Shown piece by piece: positions 13,052 to 23,641 of a stretch of 64,000 bases of DNA. The translations under genes and the position numbers were made by a program. The DNA comes from Costus lasius (Eukaryota; Streptophyta; Magnoliopsida; Zingiberales; Costaceae). The DNA is taken from contig CM050450.1 in assembly GCA_027563935.2 (NCBI GenBank), positions 32,351,439 through 32,415,438 on the forward strand. The letters run 5' to 3'. The notes below the pieces were generated by a model that saw nothing but the letters and a program-made list of their open reading frames with translations, made no database searches and was not told the DNA's origin. Position 1 is the first letter of the stretch, and every line of letters starts with the position of its first letter.

Positions 13052-13063
13052 TGGTATTAGAGG
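13052..13063 (+). other. Copia-A primer-binding site
   Basis: TGGTATTAGAGG begins two bases after the left LTR. It resembles the initiator-methionine tRNA binding site TGGTATCAGAGC with two mismatches. Confidence 0.75.
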
Positions 13064-13107
13064 TTGATTTATAGGTTTAAACTTAACTATTTTTCCTATA
13101 GTTATTT

Positions 13108-13697
13108 ATGACTACTTTTGATGCATCATCTTCACATGTTGTAGGACACTCTACTATTTGTCCACCTATGTTTGATGGCCCACACTATACCTATTGGAAA
13201 TGTAGAATGAAAATTTTCTTCAATCACTTAGATTAGATATTTGGGAGATGATTGAAAATGATTATAAATCAGTCTCAACACCTAGTACTACTTGGTCTCA
13301 TGAAAAAGGAAAGTTATACACTTTGAATGCTAAAGCTATGAATGCTCTTTATTGTTAAACAAAAATGAATTTAATCACATTTCTACATATTCTAGTGCTC
13401 ATGCAACTTGGCATATGCTTGTGGTAACTCATGAAGGTACCTCTCAAATGAAAGAATCTAGAATTAGTATGTTGATGCATGATTATGAGTTATTTAAAAT
13501 GGTTCCTCATGAGACTATTACCATATGTATACAAGGTTTACTAATATTACTAATAGTCTCATTTCTCTTGGAAGGCCATTTAAAGAGGAAGATATGGTAA
13601 GAAAGATATTAAGATCATTACCTAAAGCTTGGGAGGCAAAGGTTATTGCAATTCAAGAAGCCAAAGATCTCTTAAAGTTAGCCATGGACCAACTTAT
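13108..13697 (+). pseudogene. Copia-A gag, 5' part
   Basis: The ATG at 13108 starts a gag-like protein with PPMFDGPHYTYWKCRMKIFF, the N-terminal Copia gag pattern. The reading continues through frame changes (near 13230, 13350 and 13520) with DIWEMIEND, HATWHMLVVTHEGTSQMKES, and KILRSLPKAWEAKVIAIQEA, all typical of the plant Copia gag domain (UBN2/retrotran_gag_2). At 13697 it is cut by Copia-B and resumes at 36605. At least three frameshifts or stops make it non-functional. Gag would form the particle that packages element RNA. Confidence 0.85.
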
Positions 13698-15391
13698 TGT
13701 TGGTGTATATACCCTAGGACCTATGGCTGGTCCAATGTGTGTAACATTCATTTGTGATATTCTACATATCCTGGCGTTGTCATTGTTGTGCATTTGGTAC
13801 ATCTGCGTAATATGTACATTTGTATATACTATGTCCTTAGAGATAGATTTTATCTAGTCTCAAAGGATTATCCCCGGTCAAGTATCATAGTGGAAAAGGG
13901 ACAGTTATGATGCATGTGAGATTGGTGTATACGCTGGTTGAGCACGGGTTGCTAACACAAGCATATAGGTATATCGAGGTAGATATACTAGATCGACCCA
14001 CCGTGAGGATTTGACTTGGTGTCACAAGTCAAATCTTACAGTGACAGAGGTACACTTGTTCTTGACTTGAGGTCATTGATATCTCTATGTGGTAAGTGGT
14101 GCACTTTGATACAACCTAATACTCTGCCGCAGTAGGGGAGTTATAACGGTTGTCATTGGGTGTATCATAAACCATATGAGATATTCAATGAACCAATAGA
14201 GGATTTTCCCCTTCCTTAATTGGAAGATTGATATCCTTGGGCGCCTCATATATATGGATGCATTACTAAAAGTGTATGCCATACCCATGTGAGAACCTGA
14301 TTTAGTCATGACCATTAGATTGGGTTAAACAAGTATGACACACTTATCCAATTTGGATATCAGCTCGGCGAAAGGACTAAAGTGTGCAGGTACTTTGTCG
14401 CAATTTCAAGGGATGTCGATGATGACTCCATTTCGATGACTTGGGTAGCAATAATGTACTGCTATGTGCTACTCATTACAGGATCGCATACTTAGATACT
14501 CGAGATCTCATATTGATTTATTCTGTGACTTAAGCAGCGGGACCCATCATTTAACTCCGTATATAAGAGGCAAAGGGGGGCACAATTAAGGTGCGATTTT
14601 TCCTTGTTGAAAACCCTAGCCGCCAAACTCATCTTCCTCTCCAAGCCTTAGCCTCCTTGGCGCCTCCAATGGGAAGAAGTGGCCGGCCACATGAAGGTGG
14701 TAACATGATCTTCCTCCCTAAGCGCAAGTGAAGGCTTAGGGCCTTCTTTCCTTTCTCTATAGTGCATCCCTTTTTGGAATTGGCACAAAGGATAATTTTC
14801 TTCAATAGGCGCTTCTCCATGTAGGTGGCGCAAGCTTTGAAGTAGAGGAAGAGGGTTTAAAGGTTTTTTTTTCTCTTCATATTAGCGCATCCTCTAGGAG
14901 GATTGGCACATGTTTTCAAGGAGAAAGAAATCTTCCTCATGGGCGCATCATCATGGTGGCGGAAGCCATGAGGAAGAGGCTTGGTTCAAGGGTTGGCGCA
15001 AGTGATAGAGCTCCCCTCTCCTTGCCGCCAACCTCCTCTCATCATCTTCCCTAGATGCCTTCCTCTTGGAGAATGGTTCTCTTAGGTGCACCTTGGAGGT
15101 GGCGCAAGCAAAGAGACACCATAGGCACATGGATCTTCTTCTCGAGGCTAGCACTAAGCGAGGAAGAAGAGATCTCGAGGAGTATGTGTGTGCACAAGTG
15201 TAGAGGATGCTTCCTTGCGCATTTCAACATCATCATCGGCCATCCCTAGGGCTTACAAAAGAGGTACCTACAAAAAAGGTGCCTATTCTGACACATCCGT
15301 AAGGACAATCCTACATATTGTGGAAAATCTGTTTCGGGCATAGCTTTCACTATATTTTATAAATTTTTAAATTGCCCGAGGTTTCCCAATA
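13698..15391 (+). repeat. Copia-B left LTR
   Basis: A 1694-bp LTR ends just before a primer-binding site. Its 3' end reads CCCAATA where the right copy reads CCCAACA. A TATATAAGAGG box near 14560 (CCGTATATAAGAGGCAAAG) is a plausible promoter. Between about 14600 and 15240 the sequence is rich in GGCGCA/TGGCGC words forming imperfect short repeats. Matching sequence is found at 25684-26002, 29362-29511, 31016-31323, 33173-34240 and 36398-36599, and reverse-complemented at 60545-62137. Confidence 0.88.
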
Positions 15392-17235
15392 ATGGTATCA
15401 TAGGGAACTTACGAAACCCATGCGGTGTAATTGTTTTCTCTACATGCACCCATGCCCCATCAAAAATTTTTCTACTTAGAAAAATGTAGGTTTATCTTTT
15501 CTAACTTTTGTGTAAATTTTTGTGATTTTAATTCTCCTAGTATGTCAAGGATAGACCTTACATATTAGTCATCTAAAATTTTTCTTAAAAATTTAACATG
15601 ATGGGCTTGTCATGGAGAGGCAGCAAGCATGCTGAAAGCATGCATGCACCACTTATATGAAAGCTTAGAGAATTGTCAAGTCCAAGAAAAACTTACGACA
15701 AGTCGTTGAGACTTGATAGACAAGTTTATGATAAACTAAAATTAATTTTAATTGTTGGTTTTACATTGCATGTAGAAAGAGCATGAGTAGGTTAATTTTA
15801 TTTCATAAGTGATATGGTTATAGACAAGCCCCCTGCCATGCTTGTGATGTATTATTTGTGAGGCCCGCATGCCGCTTTCCTTATTTCAATTCATATATTG
15901 TAAAATAGCTATACTATTGAAGATTAGGGAAGCTTTCATCCTTGGGCGCATGGCATGAAGACGAAGCAAGGTGGTGCAATTTCTTCCTTCGTTGAACCTT
16001 GATGGCTTCTAGGATTTCCTAGTTGGTGCATCATAGGGGATGATGGCTAAAGAGAGAGGTTGGTGCACCTAGCATGATAATGACACATCTTTGCTTGGTG
16101 GCACACCCAAGCATGGTGGTGCACCTTCATGGTGGCGCACCTTGCATGGGAGGTAGTGCACTTTGCAGTGATGGCAGTGCACTTGGTGTTGGCTGAACCC
16201 TAGGCGGAGATCTAGGGTTTGCGAGCTAACACAGGAGGAGCTATAGGGCTGGTCGAACCATGGGGCGCACCTAGGGTTTCCTAGGTGGCGCCTCTAGGGT
16301 TTGTGAGCTGACCCTTGGTACTGAAGACCTAAGTGGCGCACCTAGGGTTTGGAGCAAAGCCCTTGATGCACTCAAGGCTAGAGCCAACGACTTAGTGGCA
16401 TGGATTGATGGCTTAGTGCCTTAGATTAGCTAGGTGATTAGTTTAGGTCTAGAGGCTTGTTACCCATGTTTTGGGCTATAACCATATTATGTTCACTTTT
16501 CTGCTCATTATTATATGTGAAACATGCCTGGTTGTTTTATTTTTCATGCTACTCACTATAGGATTGCATGTCTATTTTTTTAGATGAAAGATAAAATTAA
16601 ATGGTGAGACCACAAAAACCCTTGTCTAAAATATCAAGTCTGATGATAACCATCTGACACATAGCCCTCGTCAAACTATCGATCGTTGGTGTTGTGTATT
16701 GTTTCCCACCCTAGTGAGACACACCCATCTATCTTTAGGAGGCGTGCGGTGACAATGATTTCCCCAGTCTAGTTAAAATCTTGGACGCGCCTTAGCAATG
16801 AAATCATTGCCCCTGGGCATAATGGTCAGGTTGGAGTTGACTAGATTTTTCATATGTGGATGAACCACATGATGAAACTTCTATAGGTAGCCTCAGGAGG
16901 TTAGGGCTTTGTGTTGTTCTAGCCATAGTTGGGCCTAGAATGCCTAAAATTTCTTGAGAAGGGGAATTGCTAAGTTGTAATTGGCCGGCGTGTCTACCTC
17001 AGGAAGCATGTGTCACCTTGTGCAGTACATCTCGCCCAAGTGGGACGCAAGGCCGTGTGTGAAATTTGGATCCCATCTCACTAAGGAGGTCGGGAGACTT
17101 CCCGGTTGACTTTTTGAGGGTTGTCGATTCAAGCAACATAGCGGGAGCCCGATCATTTATAAAAGGCCAGATTAAATGATTGGAGTATAGATCTACTTAT
17201 AACTAAAAACTATAGGAGATGGTCATTGCAATTTT
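15392..17235 (+). other. Copia-B leader region with primer-binding site
   Basis: TGGTATCATAGG at 15393-15404 resembles the initiator-Met tRNA binding site. The following 1.8 kb has no open frame I recognise. Between 16040 and 16360 there are repeated GGTGGCGCACC and CCTAGGGTTT words. Long untranslated leaders are common in large plant Copia elements. Confidence 0.6.
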
Positions 17236-17616
17236 TTTTCAAGTTGGTTGGAACCAACTATAAGGATTGGTGTTGGAACTTGAGGATTGTCCTCAAGCTC
17301 AAAGAAAAGTTATATGTCCTTGGGCAGCCTTTTCCTAAACCCATCTCATCTACAGCCTCAACGGCTGAATAAGATGCTTCAAAGGTAGCTTGTCTGATAC
17401 TAGCATGTCGCTTGAGTTGCAAGAGCAACATGTAGAGTTGAATATATTCGAGATTATAAATCTAAAGCATCTCTTAAAGGGACAAGCTAGAATAGAAAAC
17501 TATGACACATCTAAAGCAGTCCCTCAATGCAAAGGTAAACCTAAGGGTTTGACCAAGGCATTGAGAAAGATGATGAGAAGGGTAAAGGAAATTAGGTGCT
17601 TGAGAAGGATTGCAAG
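17236..17616 (+). pseudogene. Copia-B gag remnant
   Basis: Translation around 17245-17370 gives GTNYKDWCWNLRIVLKLKEK followed by YVLGQPFPKP, the characteristic N-terminal Copia gag motif (NYxxWxxNLRIVL). It then decays, with a stop near 17370, and continues as a basic Lys/Arg-rich tail. It is interrupted at 17617 by a solo LTR and resumes after the GCAAG duplication at 19395. Confidence 0.75.
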
Positions 17617-19394
17617 TGATGACACCAAAATTCATAGTATATTTTGTGTCATTTCATGTGTCTTTTTGTGTCATATTTATGCTCTTTTGCTTGTTTTTAA
17701 GCCTTATTTATCAAATATTGCAGAATCTACACTATTTCTTATTTTTGATCATTTTCAGGTTAAAAGTGCCACATTTTTGATAGATTTTGAAAGATTTGAG
17801 CGCACCAATAGATTCCAGACATCGAAACAAAGCTACCCATCAATTTTCACAAAATTTGGAGCCAAATTGCAAAAATACGGCACTACCGTATTTTCTGGAC
17901 AAACTACCACGGTACCGTATTTTTGGACGACTCAAATCAGAGATTTTGGGCAAAATACGGCACTACCGTATTGTTGGGACAAAATCTCACGGTACCGTAT
18001 TTTTGGAGGATTTTATACAGAAAATTTCAGAATTCTGGGTAAAACTACGGCACTGTCGTTTTTTACGGTAAAACTTTCACGGTACCATATTGTGGGCCAT
18101 TTTTCATGAGTTTTTTGGGTCTGAATCTTGCGCGGACCATAACTTTTGATCCAGAGCTCCAAATTGAGATCTGAAAGATGCTGCGAACTCGTCTTTAAGA
18201 GGAGAAGACGTAAACGTAAAGAAAGCCCCAATTTTTATCACCAATTGAGAGAGAAATCATCAGAGAGGCGGTTAGGGTTTGTCCTCGCGCCGACAGGCGT
18301 AGAGGACATCTCAGACCATGATTTTTACACCGAAGCTTCGTCTGGAGTAGGAGAGCACGCTCCAGAAGTTTTAGAGCTTTTGGAATCCGATCGAGGGAGA
18401 AATCATCAAAATAGTGGTGATAGCACTATTCATAAGCGAAATTACGGGTTGTATTTCAATTACAACCCTGTTTTGTAACTTTTCTTCCCCTTTTTCGCTT
18501 TCTAATCCTCTGAAATTATGGTTTGTTGTAATCCTTTCACCATGAAAGCTTAGATCTTCTTTTGGGACATGGGGTGTAATCCCCTTAGTTTGTTAATGAC
18601 TAGAAAACACTGATTTTTGTCAAGTTTAATTTTAATATGATAATTTTACTTTTGTGATTGATTGTTCTTTAATTGTCTTTAATTTTATAAATATCAGCAT
18701 GTTTTAGAGTTTTGCGAAATAGACCGAGAGGTTGATCATTTGAAATTCAGAGCCCTAGGAATCGTTGAGTTTGGAACTATCGTGAGAGATTAGGTAGTTT
18801 TTCGAATTCTGATCTTTAGTGATTTTATTGCCATGTTGAGTTTTTGATACTCTGGATTGAGTTATTGTGTTAGACTTGATTTGATCTTGCACGAGAGTGA
18901 GGATCGAGTCGTCGGAAAATCATAAGTAAAACCTGTGTTGAGTTTCAGGATGCACGAAAGTGATCCTTGAGATTCCACTTGAGATGATTGACTTAGAATT
19001 CGAATGCACGAGAGTGATCCTTAAGTTCTTTGTTCAATGATTCACTTATCTTTAGCATTGAGAATAGATCTTGCACGAGAGTGAGGATCGGTTATCTGCA
19101 TGATTGTTTGCACGAGAGTGAGACAATACCTTTATGAAATGAATTAGGTCTTTATCATAATAGAATTAAACTGATAACCTTTATTTCATTCTAGTCATTA
19201 GAATTAAGGTGGATGAAACCATAGTCCCAGTTTCTCTCTGATTATCTTTTTCGTGTGTTCTCCATCATTGTTTTTCATCATATTCGGTTTGCTTAGCTAG
19301 TGAGAATACAACTATTTGGTACTTAAAAATAAGGTCTATGTGGTTCGATATCTATTTTATTACTTCAATTATCCGTGCACTTGCGGACACAACA
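17617..19394 (+). mobile_element. Athila-like solo LTR 1
   Basis: A 1778-bp TGATGACACC...GACACAACA unit lies between perfect GCAAG duplications (17612-17616 and 19395-19399). There is no internal region, so it is a solo LTR left by LTR-LTR recombination. It contains a palindrome array at 17875-18095 and five stem-loops at 18883-19127. The 3' end carries GGTACTT...GGTTCGATAT and ACTTGCGGAC blocks shared with the other LTRs here. Assignment to Athila-type Ty3/gypsy rests on similarity to the LTR at 27886-29361, which abuts a tRNA-Asp primer site and Athila-type gag. Confidence 0.9.
18883..19127 (+). other. Five stem-loop array with constant 11-nt loop (LTR 1)
   Basis: Loops read GCACGAGAGTG or GCACGAAAGTG. 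Arms are GATCTT/AGGATC (18883), AGGAT/ATCCT (18947), a weaker pair near 18995, GATCTT/AGGATC (19067) and ATTGTTT/AGACAAT (19103). The loop sequence is constant while the arms differ but stay complementary. The array lies in the 3' third of the LTR. Confidence 0.75.
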
Positions 19395-19399
19395 GCAAG

Positions 19400-20905
19400 C
19401 AACCTCAAAATGAGGAGAAGAGAAGTAACTCTTCATCTTTTGGCTTAGATAATTATGTTACCAAAGTCGAGTTGTCTATTTCAGGCACATGGGTATTTTA
19501 CCGCATGATGAGACCAACATTTGCAAAAATGTCTAGGTGCTCAACAGAAATAGGATGATGATGATGTAGAGAGATTGACCTACTAGTTGGAGCATAGGTT
19601 GATGTCATATCTGTAGGAGACCTCACTCTCTATAGGGTCAAGACTTTGTTAGAACGTTATTTCTTTCGTTGCAGTTATGTACTTATGACATTGTATCTGT
19701 TCCTATTTCAGAGGAATAAATATTCTTGGAATAAAAGGATATTTATTTACAAATATGTATAGTACATCATGTAATGAATTTATGAAAAGTTCTATGAGTA
19801 ACATAAGTACAATATGGATAGAATTAAGTGATTATGTACACAGGTTTGGCATTAGTTTGGCATTATTTTTTAGGCCTTATAAACAAGAATCTTGCCCATT
19901 GACTCCATAAAAATGGATTCTCAGATTCAATCTCCTTTGAGGAGAATGAGATGATTCTACCTCTTTCGAGAGTTTGATTCGTACAAGCCTTGTTTACTAA
20001 GGAAAATAACAAAAATGTTCTTCACCTTCTAGAGGTGGAAGAGAAAGAGACTTATTGGATCTGATGCAGTATGGTGTGTGTGGATAGGTCTAATAAATCA
20101 GCCAAAGATAGGGTGCTGATCCTTCACAGACATGTCTATGGGACATGGATGAAGTAAGGAAACCAACTTATGGATCCATAAAGGCTTTCTGATTTGTTAG
20201 AGAGTGTTACAGCCATGATTTATTGACTATCTTGAAGAGTATGAGATGTTCTCATAGCTCACTCCTTCTAGACCTCCTCATAGGGAGGGTGTGTCTGATT
20301 GGAGGGATCGAGTCATGCTTGGCATGATTCGACATAGGATGAGTCATGTAACTCCTTGTCAAAGGTTTTGCGAAATGAATAGTTTTTCTAACACTAAAAG
20401 ATGTTCTATCTAAAGTGTGTCTCTAGGACTCTATGGATTGGGAGACAACCTGACCTATTATCAGGATCTAGGGATGTAAGACTCATAGTCATACATCTGA
20501 GTTCAAGTATGCTAGAATCAAGATCTGATAAAGTGTTTGTATAAGAGTATCATTGGGGATACTACTTCCATGATCTCACAGGAGAGCAACATGTTTGCTA
20601 CTCAGAATGCTATTTTTCTTGGGAAAGATTTTCTCTTGAAAAAGGCTAGTGGGAGGAAGTTTGACTTGGAGATAGTCCAAGGTTAGCCATTTGACACACA
20701 TGATCAAAGATGGAATCTGAGTCACTTATACAAGTTGTGGGTAACTTGAGGCTCAGAACACACAGGCTATACAGGTTGAATAGATTTGTCAGGTTTTGTG
20801 TTATGAGTAACTCCTAACTCAATGCAAAGAATCTTCATCCTATAGTGCCTGAGTGCAGTGGGAGCTTGATGATATCTCTGGTCTTGTATGTCGGGGACAT
20901 ACTGA
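19400..20905 (+). pseudogene. Copia-B integrase to reverse transcriptase remnant
   Basis: This is heavily mutated pol. Around 20210-20360 the translation gives YLEEYEMFS, PSRPPHREGVSDWRDR and MLGMIRHRMSH, recognisable as the Copia integrase stretch around the catalytic Glu. At 20560-20690 it gives GYYFHDLTGEQ and, in a shifted frame, QNAIFLGKDFLLKKASGRKF, the C-terminal integrase/pre-RT block. At 20878-20905 LVLYVGDIL is the reverse transcriptase catalytic motif with Gly replacing the first Asp of YVDD. Solo LTR 3 cuts the gene at this motif. Confidence 0.78.
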
Positions 20906-22699
20906 TGATGTCTCGTATTTTTATATTCTTTTAGACCTATATTTACTAGTGAATCGAGACTTACTATCACGTTTTTATACTTCTTTCCGGCTTATTTCAT
21001 TAACTTTCCTCAGAAGCTTCACTACTTATCATGTTTGTTGAATACAGGAAAATTCACTCATTTTTTTTAGCTATATGAAAGTACATTTACATCCCCGAGT
21101 GAATCAAGAACCTTGACAAAGAGTTTGGCTTCAAACGGGACTAATTTTCAGAATTACAGTCAAGGCCATAATCTACATCATGACCGTAATTCTCGTATTG
21201 ACTTCCCAATGGACCCATTTTTATGCAAGCATAGTCATAATCCAAGGTCGTGCCTATAACTTCCTCGACAGTGACCTCTCGGAAGACAAAAACCTTGACA
21301 AGGGACATTACGGGTATGGCCATAATTTTAGCACGCCCGTAATCTCCTAATCAGCAATCTTTGACATCACACTATGGCTGAAATTCAAGTCAAGGCAACC
21401 ATCAGCTCACTTGTAAAATTTTAGATGAAATGGAGTTTGGAATTAAAATTACGGGCATGGCCATAATTACCATTACACCCGTAATCTCAACATATAGTAA
21501 TAAAGACCAACATTCAATTGGCCATAACTTCTTTGTTTTAACTCCAAATCGAGCATTCTTCGAGTCATAATGATGAGCATTTGATAAGCCACAATTATGT
21601 GAACATTTCATGTAATTAATAGCATCGATGAAGACATTACGGGCATGGCCGTAATCTTGATTACGCCCATAATCTCTCTACGGCCAAAATTAGAATAGCC
21701 ATAACTCCTTCATTATAAGTCCGTTTTAGATGTTTTTGGTGTCAAAACGTAGATAATTAAAAGCGCTATCAATGTAGCCAATCAAAAGAGGCCTTCAACT
21801 CTATATAATGGGTGAAAAATCTATTGTAATGGGGCAATGAGTTTTGGCAAGGGGTGGTGATTTTTGTTGAAAGCAAGGGAGAAGAAGATCTTATTACGTC
21901 CATTCTAGAAGGCTTGGAGAAAGAGGATTACTGCCCTTCTTCAAAGAGTTTGCTTTTTTCTCTTTTTGATCTTCTACTTTATTTCTTTCTTCCCCTAGAG
22001 ATTTGTATTGTAACAACGCTATGATAGCATAATTTCTTTATCGGAATAAGGGTGTAGTTGAGTTATTTGGATCTTTTGTTCGAACTTATTATTTCATAGC
22101 AAATGTAAATTTTATTTTGTGTTTATTCGATCTGTGCTGTTTCATTGCTAGTATTACCTTGATCACGTAATTATTTTTCTTGGACACAGCAATAAGGGTC
22201 GAAAGGTGAATTGCGATGCTATGCTCTAAGCTGTTAAGAATTAGGGTATGATTTGTATGAGGAACTTTATAATATCTCCGAACCCATTGGATCAATGTAG
22301 GTCCGGTTAGCCACGAAAGTAGAACGCCGATCTAAATTGATAACGGATTACGCTATCGAAAGAGGGTAATTTGTACCATTTGATATTTCCTTGAACACTT
22401 TTAAAATTGCATTATTATAATTTTACCTTGTTTGAATTTAAGATCTATCAACAAGATGAACCTGATGTTCCGATATCTCTAACCCCTGTTTTCTACCCAA
22501 AACTTTCTCTTGCTAGATTCGGTTTGCATTGAGTTATATTTGCTTTACATTTCGTAATTACAAACATCTTAATTGATTGTTTAGCTATTAATTTATAATC
22601 GCTTGGTACTTGAACACTGTTCCTGTTGGATCGACACTTAAGTGCTACTATGACAAAGCCATTACGGTTGCGGTTAGTTATGCAGCAAAGTACACATCA
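20906..22699 (+). mobile_element. Athila-like solo LTR 3, inserted in the Copia-B RT motif
   Basis: TGATGTCTCG...GTACACATCA, 1794 bp, is flanked by ACTGA (20901-20905) and ATTGA (22700-22704), a 5-bp duplication with one mismatch. The RT reading resumes immediately after the right copy, which fixes both ends. It carries a long array of imperfect ATTACGGGCATGGCC / CCCGTAAT palindromes (about 21150-21680). Its stem-loop motif is much weaker than in LTRs 1, 2 and 4. It is more diverged from these than they are from each other. Confidence 0.85.
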
Positions 22700-22704
22700 A
22701 TTGA

Positions 22705-23625
22705 TCATCAGAAATGACATGCCGATTCTTCATTTAGTGAAGACTTGGAAAGTGTTTCATGATGAAAGACTTAAAGGGACACCACCTATGGATTAGGTGT
22801 GAGGATTTTCATGGATAGGTCCAAGAAATTCCTAGCCCTGAGTCAGATAACATGCATCGATATTGGAAAGGTTTTACATGGGAATTTACCTTCCAGAAAG
22901 GCATGGCCTTGTTCTCTCCAAGAGATGTGTTCTTGACACGTGCTAAGAGAGACGACATAAGTCGAGTCCTTGATACCTTGGTTGTAGGATCAATCATGTA
23001 TTAGATGGTATGTTATAGACTAGATGTGGTTTGTGCCGAGGGCATAACCAATCGATACCAGATCTAATTTAGGTGTGTGGCACTGGATAAGGAGAAAAGA
23101 ACATCCTTAGATCCTGAAAAGAACTAAAGGAGTAGTTCTTGGTCTATAGAGACAGGAAAAGCTTAGTGTACAGGGCTACACTTGATAGCTTGCTCCAATT
23201 AGACCTTGATCGTAGTGTCAGCTATGTGTTTAGTAGTGCTGGAAGCTATGAGAGCTTCATGACAGACTACCATATCTATGACTGAAGGCAATGTATGTTG
23301 TAGCTTCTAGGAAGCTATTTGAATATGGGAGTTCTTCATTGAACTTCTAGCGGTTGCATGTGCTTACTAGGTTCTATTATGAGTACATTGGAGCGATGAC
23401 ACATGATAGAAAACTAAGGTTTCACTTAATATCCAAACACATACTCAGATGCTTCCACCTTGTCTTAGAGATAGAGGTGTTGTCGTGAGATTGCAGATAT
23501 TGACACTGATACAGTCATGATAGGCCCACGGATCGATGCTCTGGCACAGCAGGAGAGTGGTAGGTCATGCTGAGGACATGATGTTGATATTATGCAACAG
23601 CAAGGTCCTAGTGCAAGTGGGAGAT
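22705..23625 (+). pseudogene. Copia-B reverse transcriptase C-terminus and RNase H remnant, with polypurine tract
   Basis: The translation gives IRNDMPILHLVKTWK, then (frame-shifted) GVRIFMDRSKKFLALSQ, followed by RDVFLTRAKRDD and DTLVVGSIMY. These are the Copia RT tail and the start of the connection/RNase H region. Many stops and shifts occur. AGTGCAAGTGGGAGATTATT at 23610-23629 matches the polypurine tract that precedes the 3' LTR in this Copia group, which places the right LTR start at 23626. Confidence 0.75.
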
Positions 23626-23641
23626 TATTGGTGTATATGTA

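Noticed and set aside
14629..15249. Several 60-67-residue frames in the Copia-B LTR and their copies near 33.7-34.3 kb
   Set aside because: Short, overlapping on both strands and inside LTR repeat words; no evidence of coding.
17390..18109. 239-codon open frame crossing the Copia-B gag into solo LTR 1
   Set aside because: It spans the LTR insertion boundary at 17617, so it joins unrelated sequences.
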